From contig JBNJEH010000002.1 in the NCBI GenBank assembly GCA_051745635.1, positions 1 to 64,000 of the forward strand: DNA of 64,000 bases, read 5' to 3'. The position numbers and the translations under genes are program-made. Positions 33,894-43,219 of this stretch are shown one piece after another. The stretch comes from Brumimicrobium sp051745635 (GTDB lineage: Bacteria; Bacteroidota; Bacteroidia; Flavobacteriales_D; Crocinitomicaceae). Under the pieces are notes generated by a model that saw nothing but the letters and a program-made list of their open reading frames with translations, had not been told where the DNA came from and searched no databases. The first letter of the stretch is position 1. Every line of letters starts with the position of its first letter.

Positions 33894-34281
33894 ATAGGGT
33901 TCTATAGCCATGGGTTTCAAACCGAGGCTATAGAAGATTATGAAGAAATACTTTTTGGCGCGTGTTTTTGTGGTTCCTGAGCTTTCAAATTTAATTATTT
34001 GAAAAATGTCGAAGGACAAAAACCGTGACAAAAAGCCGCTCAGGGGATATTTTGAATGCTTTTACGCTGTCCTTATCCACTAAATTCGTCGTAGAACCAA
34101 AAATAGTTTATACAGGCATACAATAGAATGCTGAAATATAGAACCGTAGGTGAAGTGAACCGCAGTCTTCAAATTGTGAAATGCCCCTTGTGCTGATGAA
34201 AGTTTTCGAAGCAATTCACACTCCCCCGGTCTGAAATTTTGGAGGGACAACTTTCTCATTAAAGCAAGCGAAGAACCCTAT
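33894..34281. repeat. Inverted repeat bounding the pgk-downstream interval
   Basis: ATAGGGTTCT at 33894-33903 and its exact reverse complement AGAACCCTAT at 34272-34281, 388 bp end to end, close to the two flanking stop codons. Could be the ends of a small mobile-element remnant, or chance. Confidence 0.35.
33900..33935 (+). terminator. Hairpin after pgk, possible terminator
   Basis: Perfect 10-bp stem (33900-33909 with 33926-33935) that encloses a second small GGTTT/AAACC stem. No T-run follows, so it is a weak terminator or an mRNA 3'-end stabiliser. Confidence 0.45.
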
Positions 34282-34285
34282 CTCC

Positions 34286-36955
34286 TTAGTAGAGAACAGT
34301 CACATGACCTTGCCACTCAAATTTATCATCATCGATCGAATCGCGGGTTCTCACTTTCCAGATGTATGTCCCTTCGGGTACTTTTTCTCCACCTTGTCCA
34401 CCATAAGTGGCATCCCATTCCGCTTCGGGATTGTGTGACTCCCAAACGAGTTCTCCCCAACGGTTGTAGATTTCCAGATCAAAATCCTGCACATCGATAC
34501 CTTCAATAAACACGCGCCACGTCGGATTGAACGCATCGCCATCAGGAGTAAACGTATTCGGTGCATAGATAATCACCTCAGACTCCACCTGGATAATGGC
34601 TTTTGCCGTGTCTTTACAATCGTGCACAGAGTTAGCTACTAATTCAACGTCGTATTCGTCTTCCTCGCCTTCGGGAAGTTTCGTTTCAGGTTCTTCCAGC
34701 GTCGATGCAGAAGGCGTTCCGTCTTCAAAAAACCACTGATAATCCACAGCACCTATCGAGTAGTTTTGAAAGCTCACCTCTGTATTTAACATCGTAACGG
34801 GGTCGGGAATAAAGTTAAATTTCGCACGTGGTTTTGGATGAACGGTGAGGAACTGACTCTTACTGATAGAATCCACACAGCCGTCTGGCGTCGTTACCAC
34901 TAATTTTACACTGTATTGACCGGCCTGATCGATCGTAAGCGACAAATCATCTATATTTGCAAAACTTTGTCCATCCGAAATCAACCAGTAGGTATCCTCC
35001 GACAAAGCAGGATCTGTCGTGTTGGTCAATTCAAAAGTTGCGGGAACACATTTATTATCTTTATCCACTTCAAAATCAATTGACGGAAGCGGGGCAACGA
35101 CCACCTCTGAAGTTAGCTCCAGCGGCGTAGATTCACAATCGTCAGTAATTGTAACCGTGTAAACAGTCGTAGAAGCTGGATCTGCCGTAAAGGTATCGGT
35201 TGTTGCGACAACATTTCCATTCGGATCGGTCCATTCATAATTATAGGGTCCTCCATTCCCTCCTGTCGCTTCTGCAGAAACCTGCGTATCGTAACCCGGA
35301 CAAATGGTTTGAACATCCGAACTCGTTCCATCCAACGGGGGCAACACATCAACTTCTATCTGGGCCTCATCGGAGATACATCCATCCTGATTGACTGCCT
35401 CTACCGTATAAGTTGTTTGCGAATCAGGATTTACCTGAACAGTATCGGCATTACTTCCCGTATGTCCCCAATTGTAACTGAAACTTGAACCACCTGCTCC
35501 TTGTGCTATCAGCGTTGCTGTTCCATTCTCACAAATCGTCGTGTCATTAGCAACGTCTATCTGAACTTGTACCCCTTCATTTATAGTCACATCTTCGCAC
35601 TTTTCACAGTTATTAGCCGTTTCGATACAAACCGTGTAATTACCGGCAGCGAACCCTGTGGCAAATGAATCTGTCTGCCAGGTAGTTCCATTATCAAAAC
35701 TGTAGTTCACAGCCAGCGGAGCATCAACATGAATTTCACCATTACTACCTCCAAAACAGTCGGGATCTATGCCCTGAAGCGAAATTGCCGGATCTTCAAA
35801 TGTCACGTCCACATCATCTGAAACATCAGGGCAGACTCCGTTCGATTCAGTCAGGGTGAACGTGTAAATACCATCTGTATTGGTATTGATGTCAGCGTCA
35901 GCGGTTTGGTCATCAGGTGAAAAATTCACATTCGGAACTCCTGGATTTCCGCCAGGACCGATATAAGTCCATTGAATTGAGCTGACAGTATCATGTTGAC
36001 TCTGAGTGCCGTTCAATGTACCTACAGCACCACTGCACACCGTAAAATCAGCTCCGGCATCAGGACTGGGTGGAGGAACGACATCCACGATAACTTGCAC
36101 GGTATCTGTAATCGTACCATTGGTAACCTCAACATCGTAAATTGTTGAATCGACCGGATCCAGTTCAAAAGTAGGCCCCGTGGCTGCAGGATCCACCAGG
36201 TCACCTGCATTATTCAAAAAGTTAAAAGAAGCTCCAGCAATACCACCGGTATTAATTGTAACAGAGGCTGTATCTCCAATGCATATTGTCGTAGCTACAG
36301 AAGAAGGATCACAAGTAACATCCGCTGGGTTAGAACCGTTTGAACCCGGAATATCTGAACCCGTATAAATCGGTACATTTTGTCCCACTAAACCAGAATA
36401 ATTCGAAAAGCAAAGTACAAATTGATCTCCGGGCTGAACCTGGAACGAATTTTCGAAATTTCCTGGATTTGCTCCTGCCGGCAAATTACCAGGCTCTACC
36501 ATTCCAGTAAACCCAGCGCTGGATGCATTCCAATTACATGCTACAGGTGGCAACAAATTGTTCTCAATCTCGGAACAAGCATCTCCCCCATTGATACTCT
36601 GCGGTGATCCCGCTTCGTAATATGGCCACAGCGCCCAATCATAGAACCCCGTTCCGCCAGCCGATCCGAGTGTAAACTCCAAATAACCTGGAGAGGAAAC
36701 CGTCAATATAATCCATGTAGGGTTATTTTCTCCACTGAGGAGACAACCCGAATTCCCTGCTGAGCCTGGATTGGTTGAAGGGTTCGAAATGTTGTTGCCA
36801 CCCGGGAGCTCAGATATATTACCATCACCACTAGAATTCGTTGTAAAACTCCCCAACGTACACCCATAATCTGCATCAACACAATCGGCTTGACCCATCG
36901 TATAGGTTACTGAAAATATAAGTACAAATAATAATTTTATCTCTCTCTTCAACAT
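34286..36955 (-). CDS. T9SS type B (CHU_C) secreted multidomain protein
   Basis: 889 residues. Signal peptide ending near TMGQ (about 22). An N-terminal globular region (about 25-215) rich in Gly/Asn/Ser; then several Ig-like/PKD modules with the CxGxxxTV...TTYTVEA pattern; a SprB-repeat-like stretch (about 390-460, DPDCFGGSNGEIHV); a final PKD module (FEDGTPSAS); and the C-terminal type B sorting domain with TFTPDGDAFNPTWRV, IYNRWGELVWES and WDATYGG. Known: such C-termini are exported by the type IX system. Inferred: surface adhesin or matrix protein. Preceded by a small secreted protein gene 28 nt upstream in the same transcript direction. Confidence 0.9.
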   Translation of the reverse strand: MLKREIKLLFVLIFSVTYTMGQADCVDADYGCTLGSFTTNSSGDGNISELPGGNNISNPSTNPGSAGNSGCLLSGENNPTWIILTVSSPGYLEFTLGSAGGTGFYDWALWPYYEAGSPQSINGGDACSEIENNLLPPVACNWNASSAGFTGMVEPGNLPAGANPGNFENSFQVQPGDQFVLCFSNYSGLVGQNVPIYTGSDIPGSNGSNPADVTCDPSSVATTICIGDTASVTINTGGIAGASFNFLNNAGDLVDPAATGPTFELDPVDSTIYDVEVTNGTITDTVQVIVDVVPPPSPDAGADFTVCSGAVGTLNGTQSQHDTVSSIQWTYIGPGGNPGVPNVNFSPDDQTADADINTNTDGIYTFTLTESNGVCPDVSDDVDVTFEDPAISLQGIDPDCFGGSNGEIHVDAPLAVNYSFDNGTTWQTDSFATGFAAGNYTVCIETANNCEKCEDVTINEGVQVQIDVANDTTICENGTATLIAQGAGGSSFSYNWGHTGSNADTVQVNPDSQTTYTVEAVNQDGCISDEAQIEVDVLPPLDGTSSDVQTICPGYDTQVSAEATGGNGGPYNYEWTDPNGNVVATTDTFTADPASTTVYTVTITDDCESTPLELTSEVVVAPLPSIDFEVDKDNKCVPATFELTNTTDPALSEDTYWLISDGQSFANIDDLSLTIDQAGQYSVKLVVTTPDGCVDSISKSQFLTVHPKPRAKFNFIPDPVTMLNTEVSFQNYSIGAVDYQWFFEDGTPSASTLEEPETKLPEGEEDEYDVELVANSVHDCKDTAKAIIQVESEVIIYAPNTFTPDGDAFNPTWRVFIEGIDVQDFDLEIYNRWGELVWESHNPEAEWDATYGGQGGEKVPEGTYIWKVRTRDSIDDDKFEWQGHVTVLY

Positions 36956-36983
36956 AAAAATTACACGTTAAATTCGACCGGAA

Positions 36984-37346
36984 CTAATCATTCACTTTGG
37001 AACAAAAATCATCGGCAAAGCCAATCGTTTCATCAACTTGAAAGATACCCTGGTAATAACACTGTACATCATCACCAGCGATAGACGCCCAGGAATAAAC
37101 CGTCGATTCAGCTAAACTATTTCGATCTTTTGTTATAAGAAAGACGCCTTTGTTGATACGGTCTACACGGACAATCTGTACATCTTGATGTTGTTTCAAC
37201 GCCTGTTCCATACTGTCAATATCCTGAGCACTGTAATCGTCAGCATATTTAAACTGCGCAAAAAATTGGTTGCCGCTTTGCCCGGAAACCTGCCCGTATG
37301 CGGCGGTCACCAGCATCAACATTAATAACGAAATAGCGTACTTCAT
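36984..37346 (-). CDS. Small secreted protein of unknown function upstream of a T9SS cargo gene
   Basis: 120 residues from the ATG at 37346. Clear signal peptide ending near AAYGQ (about 18). The mature part has a beta-alpha-beta look (SMEQALKQHQDVQIVRVDRINKGVFLITKD) with two cysteines near the C-terminus (CYYQG and DFCSKV). No family recognised. It is 28 nt before the large T9SS protein gene and likely shares its transcript, which suggests a joint role at the surface. Confidence 0.6.
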   Translation of the reverse strand: MKYAISLLMLMLVTAAYGQVSGQSGNQFFAQFKYADDYSAQDIDSMEQALKQHQDVQIVRVDRINKGVFLITKDRNSLAESTVYSWASIAGDDVQCYYQGIFQVDETIGFADDFCSKVND

Positions 37347-37459
37347 TTTTTCTATTCTTTGTTCGGTGGTTAAACGAAAACGAAGCGACAAAGTTGCCTC
37401 AATAGTAAAAGAAAATTAACAATTTGATTAAACTGTTAATCTGTACACAAACATTAGCG

Positions 37460-38746
37460 CTAACGTAAATATTTAAACGACTTCCCTGGATAAAAAGCAC
37501 TCTTTCCAAGTTCTTCCTCGATGCGCAACAATTGATTGTACTTGGCCATCCGATCACTGCGAGAGGCTGAACCCGTCTTAATCTGACCACAATCCAAAGC
37601 AACCGCCAGATCGGCTATCGTCGTATCTTCTGTCTCTCCACTGCGGTGACTCATTACAGAGGTATATCCATTTTTAGTAGCGAGTTTTACGGCTTCTATA
37701 GTCTCTGTCAACGTACCAATCTGGTTCACTTTAATCAAAATTGAATTGGCAATACCTTCGTCAATGCCCCGACCGAGGCGTCTCGTATTTGTGACAAAAA
37801 GATCATCACCCACGAGCTGAACGCGATCTCCAATAGCATCGGTTAATAGTTTCCAGCCTTCCCAGTCATCTTCGTCCAGCCCATCTTCTATCGAAATGAT
37901 TGGATATTTTTCAGACCATTCTTTCCAGTAATTGACAAATTCTTCAGAAGTCCATTCCCTGCCTGTAGAAGCAAATACGTACTTCTTCTTATCCGCATCG
38001 TAGAATTCTGAACTCGCAGCATCCAGGGCAATAAAAATATCTTCTCCTGCTTTATATCCTGCTTTTTCTATGGCTTCTAACACAAATTCAATCGCCTCTT
38101 CATTGGACCCCAAATTGGGGGCAAAACCGCCTTCATCACCGACGTTGGTAGAAAAACCCTTCGCTTTGAGCACGCGCTTCAAGTGGTGGAATATTTCAGT
38201 TCCCATCCGCAGTCCTTCAGAAAAAGATGCAGCACCAAGAGGCATCACCATAAATTCCTGAATATCTATTTTATTATCAGCATGCGACCCTCCGTTGAGA
38301 ATATTCATCATCGGAACAGGCATCGTATAGGCTCCCGCACCACCAATGTAACGGTAAAAGGACATACCCGATTCAATAGCTGCGGCTTTTGCAATGGCAA
38401 GTGATGTCCCCAAAATAGCATTGGCTCCCACCCGCTCTTTATTCTCCGTTCCGTCGATATCTATCAACGCCTGATCCAACGCTTTCTGGTCAAATAAATA
38501 AGCACCCTCCAGCGCATCATTGATGACCGTATTCACGTTTCCGACTGCGTTTTCCACACCTTTTCCCATGTAGCGTTCGTCGTCGTTATCGCGCAACTCC
38601 ACCGCCTCGTGCACACCTGTAGAAGCTCCTGACGGAACTGCAGCTCTGCCCATCTGTCCATTTGCCGTGTAAACATCCACTTCTACCGTTGGATTTCCTC
38701 TTGAATCTAAAATTTGGCGCCCAACTATTTTTGCGATATAACTCAT
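37460..38746 (-). CDS. eno: Enolase
   Basis: 428 residues. Landmarks: ILDSRGNPTVEVDV, the SGASTGVHEAVELRD loop, NVGDEGGFAPNL, metal ligands in FIALDAASSEFYD and ISIEDGLDEDDW, the signature ILIKVNQIGTLTETIEAV with catalytic lysine, and SHRSGETEDTTIADLAV. Interconverts 2-phosphoglycerate and phosphoenolpyruvate. Its start is 9 nt after the carA stop, so the two are one operon. Confidence 0.96.
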   Translation of the reverse strand: MSYIAKIVGRQILDSRGNPTVEVDVYTANGQMGRAAVPSGASTGVHEAVELRDNDDERYMGKGVENAVGNVNTVINDALEGAYLFDQKALDQALIDIDGTENKERVGANAILGTSLAIAKAAAIESGMSFYRYIGGAGAYTMPVPMMNILNGGSHADNKIDIQEFMVMPLGAASFSEGLRMGTEIFHHLKRVLKAKGFSTNVGDEGGFAPNLGSNEEAIEFVLEAIEKAGYKAGEDIFIALDAASSEFYDADKKKYVFASTGREWTSEEFVNYWKEWSEKYPIISIEDGLDEDDWEGWKLLTDAIGDRVQLVGDDLFVTNTRRLGRGIDEGIANSILIKVNQIGTLTETIEAVKLATKNGYTSVMSHRSGETEDTTIADLAVALDCGQIKTGSASRSDRMAKYNQLLRIEEELGKSAFYPGKSFKYLR

Positions 38747-38755
38747 AATTTTTGT

Positions 38756-39868
38756 TTATTTCTTGTGTTCCGCCATCAATTGCACAAAATTATCGAACAA
38801 GTACCGCGAATCGTGCGGTCCGGCCGATGCTTCCGGGTGATATTGTACGGAAAAAACAGGTTTATTCTTGATTCGGATCCCCGCTACCGAATTATCATTT
38901 AAATGTGTATGTGTCAACTCTATATTCTCCGCTGCTTCAACACTTTCAGAAGAAACAACGAAGCCGTGGTTCTGACTCGTTATCTCGCCTTTTCCTGTCA
39001 GCAAGTTCTTTACGGGGTGATTCAACCCGCGATGTCCGTGATGCATTTTCGTCGTTGTTAGTCCCTGACTCAGAGCGACGACCTGATGCCCCATACAAAT
39101 ACCAAAAACGGGAACACCTGAATCGATAATTTGACTGACCAATTTATGAGTAGCATCCATTACGGCGGGATCACCGGGACCATTGGACAACATAAAACCA
39201 TCCGGTTGCTCATCCATCATTTCTTCCAGTGAAGCGTTCATCGGAAAGACTTTAACATCGCAACCGCGCTCATTCAGGCAGCGCACAATATTTCTTTTAA
39301 CTCCCAGGTCCAGCAATGCAACTTTGTGTGCTGAAGTACCCGAGGTCGAAGTGGAAACATAACTCGATTTTGTACTGACCTTACTCGAAAGCTCCAGGCC
39401 TTCCATTGACGGAACTTCTTTGACATCCTGCTTGAGCTGATCAATATCCTGCTGATCTTCGCTGGAGATAATGGCATTCATGGCTCCTTTCGATCGAACG
39501 TGACGGACGAGCGAGCGCGTATCAACATTCGCAATCCCCACCTTCTCATCGCGCTCCATAAATTCCTGCAGCGACTGATGAGCGCCTTCGCGCGAATAAA
39601 TGTCCGAAAATTTCTTAATAATGACTCCTGCACACTGCATTTGATCAGACTCTATTTCGTCGTCGTGCGTACCATAATTCCCGATGTGCGCCGTGGTCAT
39701 AATCAACAGCTGTCCGAGGTAAGAAGGGTCCGTAAAAACTTCCTGATAACCCGTCATTCCCGTGTTAAAGGCTAACTCGCCAGAGGTTCGACCTTTTTTT
39801 CCGATGGCTTTACCATGAAATACTGTACCATCTTCTAATACCAAAACTGCAGGAGAACTATCCGTCAT
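38756..39868 (-). CDS. carA: Carbamoyl-phosphate synthase small (glutaminase) subunit
   Basis: 370 residues from the ATG at 39868 (an upstream TTG is rejected). N-terminal carA domain with GELAFNTGMTGYQEVFTDPSYLGQ; C-terminal class I glutamine amidotransferase with the nucleophile in GICMGHQ and the His/Glu pair in YHPEAS. Supplies ammonia from glutamine for carbamoyl phosphate in pyrimidine and arginine synthesis. The large subunit carB is not in the window. Followed closely by eno. Confidence 0.95.
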   Translation of the reverse strand: MTDSSPAVLVLEDGTVFHGKAIGKKGRTSGELAFNTGMTGYQEVFTDPSYLGQLLIMTTAHIGNYGTHDDEIESDQMQCAGVIIKKFSDIYSREGAHQSLQEFMERDEKVGIANVDTRSLVRHVRSKGAMNAIISSEDQQDIDQLKQDVKEVPSMEGLELSSKVSTKSSYVSTSTSGTSAHKVALLDLGVKRNIVRCLNERGCDVKVFPMNASLEEMMDEQPDGFMLSNGPGDPAVMDATHKLVSQIIDSGVPVFGICMGHQVVALSQGLTTTKMHHGHRGLNHPVKNLLTGKGEITSQNHGFVVSSESVEAAENIELTHTHLNDNSVAGIRIKNKPVFSVQYHPEASAGPHDSRYLFDNFVQLMAEHKK

Positions 39869-39884
39869 TGTTTTCAAGTTTTGG

Positions 39885-39892
39885 CAAAAATA
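39885..39892 (-). promoter_or_regulatory. -7 box of the carA-eno operon
   Basis: Minus-strand TATTTTTG matches TAnnTTTG, 16 nt before the carA ATG. No TTTG at the standard upstream distance. Confidence 0.45.
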
Positions 39893-39959
39893 ATACTTTA
39901 CAAATGACTAATAATTGGAAAAATCAAAAAGTTATAGAACTTTTTCAACAGTTTTGTAG

Positions 39960-42098
39960 CTATTCTTTATCGTTGAATGCTTCCAGTCCATTTTCGAGCC
40001 ACTCCAGAAATCTGTCGGGATTACTGTGATTTTCATAGTCTGCAGAACCGTTCGACAGATCATTTCCATCCACGTCTTGCATGACGTAAAACGGTTGTGC
40101 AGTTACGCGATATTCTGAAATTTGCTTATACGACCACTTTTGTCCCGTCGTTTTCAAATGAACTTCTCTTCCGTTCGGATAAGTCACCGTTTTTTGTTCC
40201 GCTTCCGGGAGGTCTTTGCGCTCGTCCACATACAAAGAAACGATGACCACCTCATCTTTTAAAATATCAATAATTCCCGGTTCTCCCCAGACACTTTGTT
40301 CCATTCGCCGGCAATTCACACAATTATGTCCGGTGAAATCGACAAATAACGGCTTGTCCACTTTTTTTGAATGTTTTAGCGCTTTGTCGTAATCATGAAA
40401 AACCATAATGTTTTGAGGACCGAGGTGCGTACCTTTCACGTAATCTTCCGACTTTTCATCGACCCCCTTCGTCGTTCCCACGCCCAGTGGCGATTCACTG
40501 TAACTCATCGGGGGCGGGAAAGCACTGATAATTTTCAAAGGAGCTCCCCACAAACCGGGCAACATGTAAATTACAAAGATCAATGTAAATGTCCCCATCA
40601 GCGTTCTTCCGACAGAAAGGCGTTCTATAGGACTGTCGTGCGGCATGCGGATTTTCCCGAATAAATAAAGCGTCAGCACGATAAAAATACCTATCCATAT
40701 CGCCAGGAATACTTCACGTTCCAGTAAATGCGCCTGAAGCGATAAATCTGCATTCGAAAGAAACTTAAAGGCGAGCGCCAATTCGAGGAAACCCAGCACC
40801 ACTTTAACAGCATTTAACCATCCACCCGACTTGGGCAACGTATTCATCCAACCTGGAAATGCTGCAAATAAAGTAAATGGCAATGCCAGTGCCAGTGAAA
40901 AACCAAACATACCTACAAACGGAGCCATCCCTCCCTCAGAAGCCGATTGTACCAAAAGCGTTCCCACGATTGGTCCTGTGCAGGAAAAAGATACGAGCGC
41001 CAAAGCCAGCGCCATAAAGAAAATACCGATGAGACCACCTTTATCCGCTTTTTTATCTGCCTTATTCACCCAGGAGTTCGGCAGTCGAATTTCAAAAGCA
41101 CCGAGGAAGGAAATTGCAAAAATCAGCAACAACAGAAAAAAGATGATGTTAAACGTCGGGTTCGTCGACATGGCATTGAGCGCACTCGGACCAAAAGCCC
41201 AGGTAATAAATGTACCGAGCAGAATATAAATCACAATGATACTTACACCGTAGAGCACGGCATTTTTGACACCGGCTGCCTTCGTCTTGCTCTGTTTTGT
41301 AAAAAAACTAACCGTCATTGGAATCATCGGAAATACACATGGCGTCAAAAGCGCGACAAATCCACTCATAAATGAAACGCCGAACAACCACCACATCGAT
41401 CCGTTTGAAGATGATTTTTCAGCATTGACCTCAGCACTATCTGCACTTTCATTCCGCCCTTTATCCTGTTCTGAATCATCATTTCCTGCTGAAGTATTCT
41501 CCCCTCCATCTTCATCGGATGATTCAGTCGTATTGGTCGTGTCATCGGCATCTTTCCCGGCATTATCATTGTCTTCTGGCTGCTCATCTACATCGCCGCG
41601 ATCATCAGATTGATCGCTTCCTCCTTTCTCAATTTTACACCCCTCAACTTCCACCGAAAATCTATCATCAAAAGGCATCAAACACTTCACCGAATCACAG
41701 GGTTGAAAACCAAACTCCAATTCAACTGAGACCGCATTTTCTGTTTTCAAGTTGATCTTTTGACGCAATTCAAACGTACCATCGTGGTAAGCCAAATGCT
41801 CGCCGGAAGCTTCATCAAATTCTTTTGTCGGTTCGGGCTCTATCACACCGCCCACGAGTTCGTATTTTTCCGAGGGCTGCACCACAAACGTCGTGGGAAT
41901 ACCGAAGTTATCCTCGGGCAGCTCCGTGGCGTTGATATGCCAGTGATCCACTACTTTAAACTGGCCGATAATCGTCGCCTCGCACCCATTTTGTTCTACT
42001 GAAAATGTCCAATCTACTTTATCTTCGGGCATTTCCATTTGTGCAAAACCCAAAAAACTGACACTCCACAATAAAACGATTACTAATTTCTTCATCAT
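39960..42098 (-). CDS. dsbD: Thiol:disulfide interchange protein DsbD-like
   Basis: 712 residues. Signal peptide (about 1-19); N-terminal DsbD-alpha-like domain (about 25-158) with a CxxxxC pair at Cys134/Cys139; a striking linker of about 75 residues made of Asp, Glu, Ser, Asn and Thr (about 160-233); the eight-helix membrane core (about 236-510) with paired cysteines in TPCVFPMIPMTVSFF and SCTGPIVG; and a C-terminal thioredoxin-like domain with Cys593-Val-Asn-Cys596. Carries electrons from cytosolic thioredoxin across the membrane to reduce periplasmic proteins. Start is 1 nt from the stop of a second, separate DsbD-alpha-like gene. Confidence 0.9.
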   Translation of the reverse strand: MMKKLVIVLLWSVSFLGFAQMEMPEDKVDWTFSVEQNGCEATIIGQFKVVDHWHINATELPEDNFGIPTTFVVQPSEKYELVGGVIEPEPTKEFDEASGEHLAYHDGTFELRQKINLKTENAVSVELEFGFQPCDSVKCLMPFDDRFSVEVEGCKIEKGGSDQSDDRGDVDEQPEDNDNAGKDADDTTNTTESSDEDGGENTSAGNDDSEQDKGRNESADSAEVNAEKSSSNGSMWWLFGVSFMSGFVALLTPCVFPMIPMTVSFFTKQSKTKAAGVKNAVLYGVSIIVIYILLGTFITWAFGPSALNAMSTNPTFNIIFFLLLLIFAISFLGAFEIRLPNSWVNKADKKADKGGLIGIFFMALALALVSFSCTGPIVGTLLVQSASEGGMAPFVGMFGFSLALALPFTLFAAFPGWMNTLPKSGGWLNAVKVVLGFLELALAFKFLSNADLSLQAHLLEREVFLAIWIGIFIVLTLYLFGKIRMPHDSPIERLSVGRTLMGTFTLIFVIYMLPGLWGAPLKIISAFPPPMSYSESPLGVGTTKGVDEKSEDYVKGTHLGPQNIMVFHDYDKALKHSKKVDKPLFVDFTGHNCVNCRRMEQSVWGEPGIIDILKDEVVIVSLYVDERKDLPEAEQKTVTYPNGREVHLKTTGQKWSYKQISEYRVTAQPFYVMQDVDGNDLSNGSADYENHSNPDRFLEWLENGLEAFNDKE

Positions 42099-42099
42099 A

Positions 42100-42522
42100 T
42101 CAATCTAAACTTACGGTAAAAACTTTTTTCGAAGGAGGCAAACATCCTTCCGCATTGCAAATCATATAGACCACCTCCACCTCGGCATCCCCTTTCATTT
42201 CGGATCGTATTTCGCGCTCAAACCTTACATGCTCCTCAAAGTACAGGACCTCTGCCTGGTAATTGCTGTCGATTTTCGCGATGGGTTGCGGCTCCGAAAA
42301 ATCAGTCAGCTCTTTATCGGTAGTTTGCAATGTAATCCGCGTGGGAAGCGGTCCATCATTGGGATTCTGATGCTGACTGTAGACGTGCCACCCCTCTTGC
42401 AGCTTGGCTTCAACAAACAACTTGTGGTCATCCTTATCAACATCCACCAACCAGTCAATTTGCGCCACAGATGCGTTGCACACAAATAATGAACACAGAC
42501 AAAAAAACATGATCTTCAACAT
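42100..42522 (-). CDS. Stand-alone DsbD N-terminal-like periplasmic protein
   Basis: 140 residues. Signal peptide ending near SVAQ (about 21), then a single Ig-like DsbD-alpha domain: LQEGWHVYSQHQNPNDGPLPTRI and YMICNAEGCLPPSKKVF are the recognisable pieces, with Cys122 and Cys127 as the likely redox pair (CxxxxC followed by LPP). It immediately precedes the full-length dsbD gene, which has its own copy of this domain. Inferred: a mobile electron acceptor for DsbD, or a substrate-specific adaptor. A TACATTTG -7 box ends only 4 nt before the first ATG; a start at 42510 is an alternative. Confidence 0.75.
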   Translation of the reverse strand: MLKIMFFCLCSLFVCNASVAQIDWLVDVDKDDHKLFVEAKLQEGWHVYSQHQNPNDGPLPTRITLQTTDKELTDFSEPQPIAKIDSNYQAEVLYFEEHVRFEREIRSEMKGDAEVEVVYMICNAEGCLPPSKKVFTVSLD

Positions 42523-42526
42523 GCTT

Positions 42527-42534
42527 CAAATGTA
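42527..42534 (-). promoter_or_regulatory. -7 box of the dsbD operon
   Basis: Minus-strand TACATTTG matches TAnnTTTG and ends 4 nt before the annotated ATG at 42522, so the mRNA may be leaderless or the true start may be the Met at 42510. Confidence 0.4.
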
Positions 42535-42704
42535 ATGAAAGTCTTATTAATAAGCCCGAGACAACGCATAGAATTCTTGTATTCCTATCTAAAAAGATTC
42601 ACTTGAAAGCTAAACCATGCAAGAAACTTCAGAAAACCATCTTATCTATCAAACGATATCGACCCAACAGCATGTTGAACAGTGTGGCTAATATCTCGTA
42701 TCGG

Positions 42705-42995
42705 CTATATAAATAGTACTCGCTCTATGCTCGAAATGGGTAACCACACCCCACCTTTGAGGCATATATATTTTAAGCCCGTCGCCCATATTGTAGTTTC
42801 TACACGCTTTAGCCCTTCATCATCAACGAAGTAAATGGCTACCTTTCCGCGATGAAGATTGCCGAGCTTTGTTGCTTCTATGAGGCGCTCCATGAGTCCT
42901 GTCTGCTGTTTAACGTTGCGTTTTTGCTTAAACGTTAAGTTTGGAATAATTTCTTTTTCAATGAGTTGGGCTGTTTCTTCGATCGTTTCTGACAT
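42705..42995 (-). CDS. Small cytosolic protein of unknown function
   Basis: 96 residues, no signal peptide or membrane segment. Helical first half with many charged residues (IEKEIIPNLTFKQKRNVKQQTGLMERLIEA), then a compact beta part (VAIYFVDDEGLKRVETTIWATGLKYI) that reads as a conserved fold. The composition and start context look like a real gene. No family recognised. It stands alone, with about 180 nt before dsbD and 220 nt before purL showing nothing notable. Confidence 0.6.
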   Translation of the reverse strand: MSETIEETAQLIEKEIIPNLTFKQKRNVKQQTGLMERLIEATKLGNLHRGKVAIYFVDDEGLKRVETTIWATGLKYICLKGGVWLPISSIERVLFI

Positions 42996-43195
42996 AGCTT
43001 AAAATTTTGAATGAGAGATAAAAAGTAACAATATCTCTTGTTAATTACAAGTTTTTCATCACATCTTTTTTATTTTTTAACAAAAAGCGCGGTTCCATTC
43101 GCTGTTTTTTAAACGTTCCCGGTATTATCCATCAGCGTTTTTGTGTTTATTTTAAAAATTGGAACGAATAAAGAAACTACACCTTACAATTTATT

Positions 43196-43203
43196 TATTT
43201 TTG
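43196..43203 (+). promoter_or_regulatory. -7 box of purL
   Basis: TATTTTTG matches TAnnTTTG, 16 nt before the purL ATG. No -33 box at the standard spacing. Confidence 0.45.
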
Positions 43204-43219
43204 CAGTACAATTCAGATT

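Larger units (their letters stand above)
33882..34285. other. Unexplained intergenic interval after pgk
   Basis: 404 nt between the convergent ends of pgk and a T9SS protein gene. It begins with a hairpin (33900-33935) and is bounded by a 10-bp inverted repeat (33894-33903 and 34272-34281). The longest frame inside is a 59-codon minus-strand one with no recognisable character. It is less coding-like than its flanks. No known element was recognised. Confidence 0.55.
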
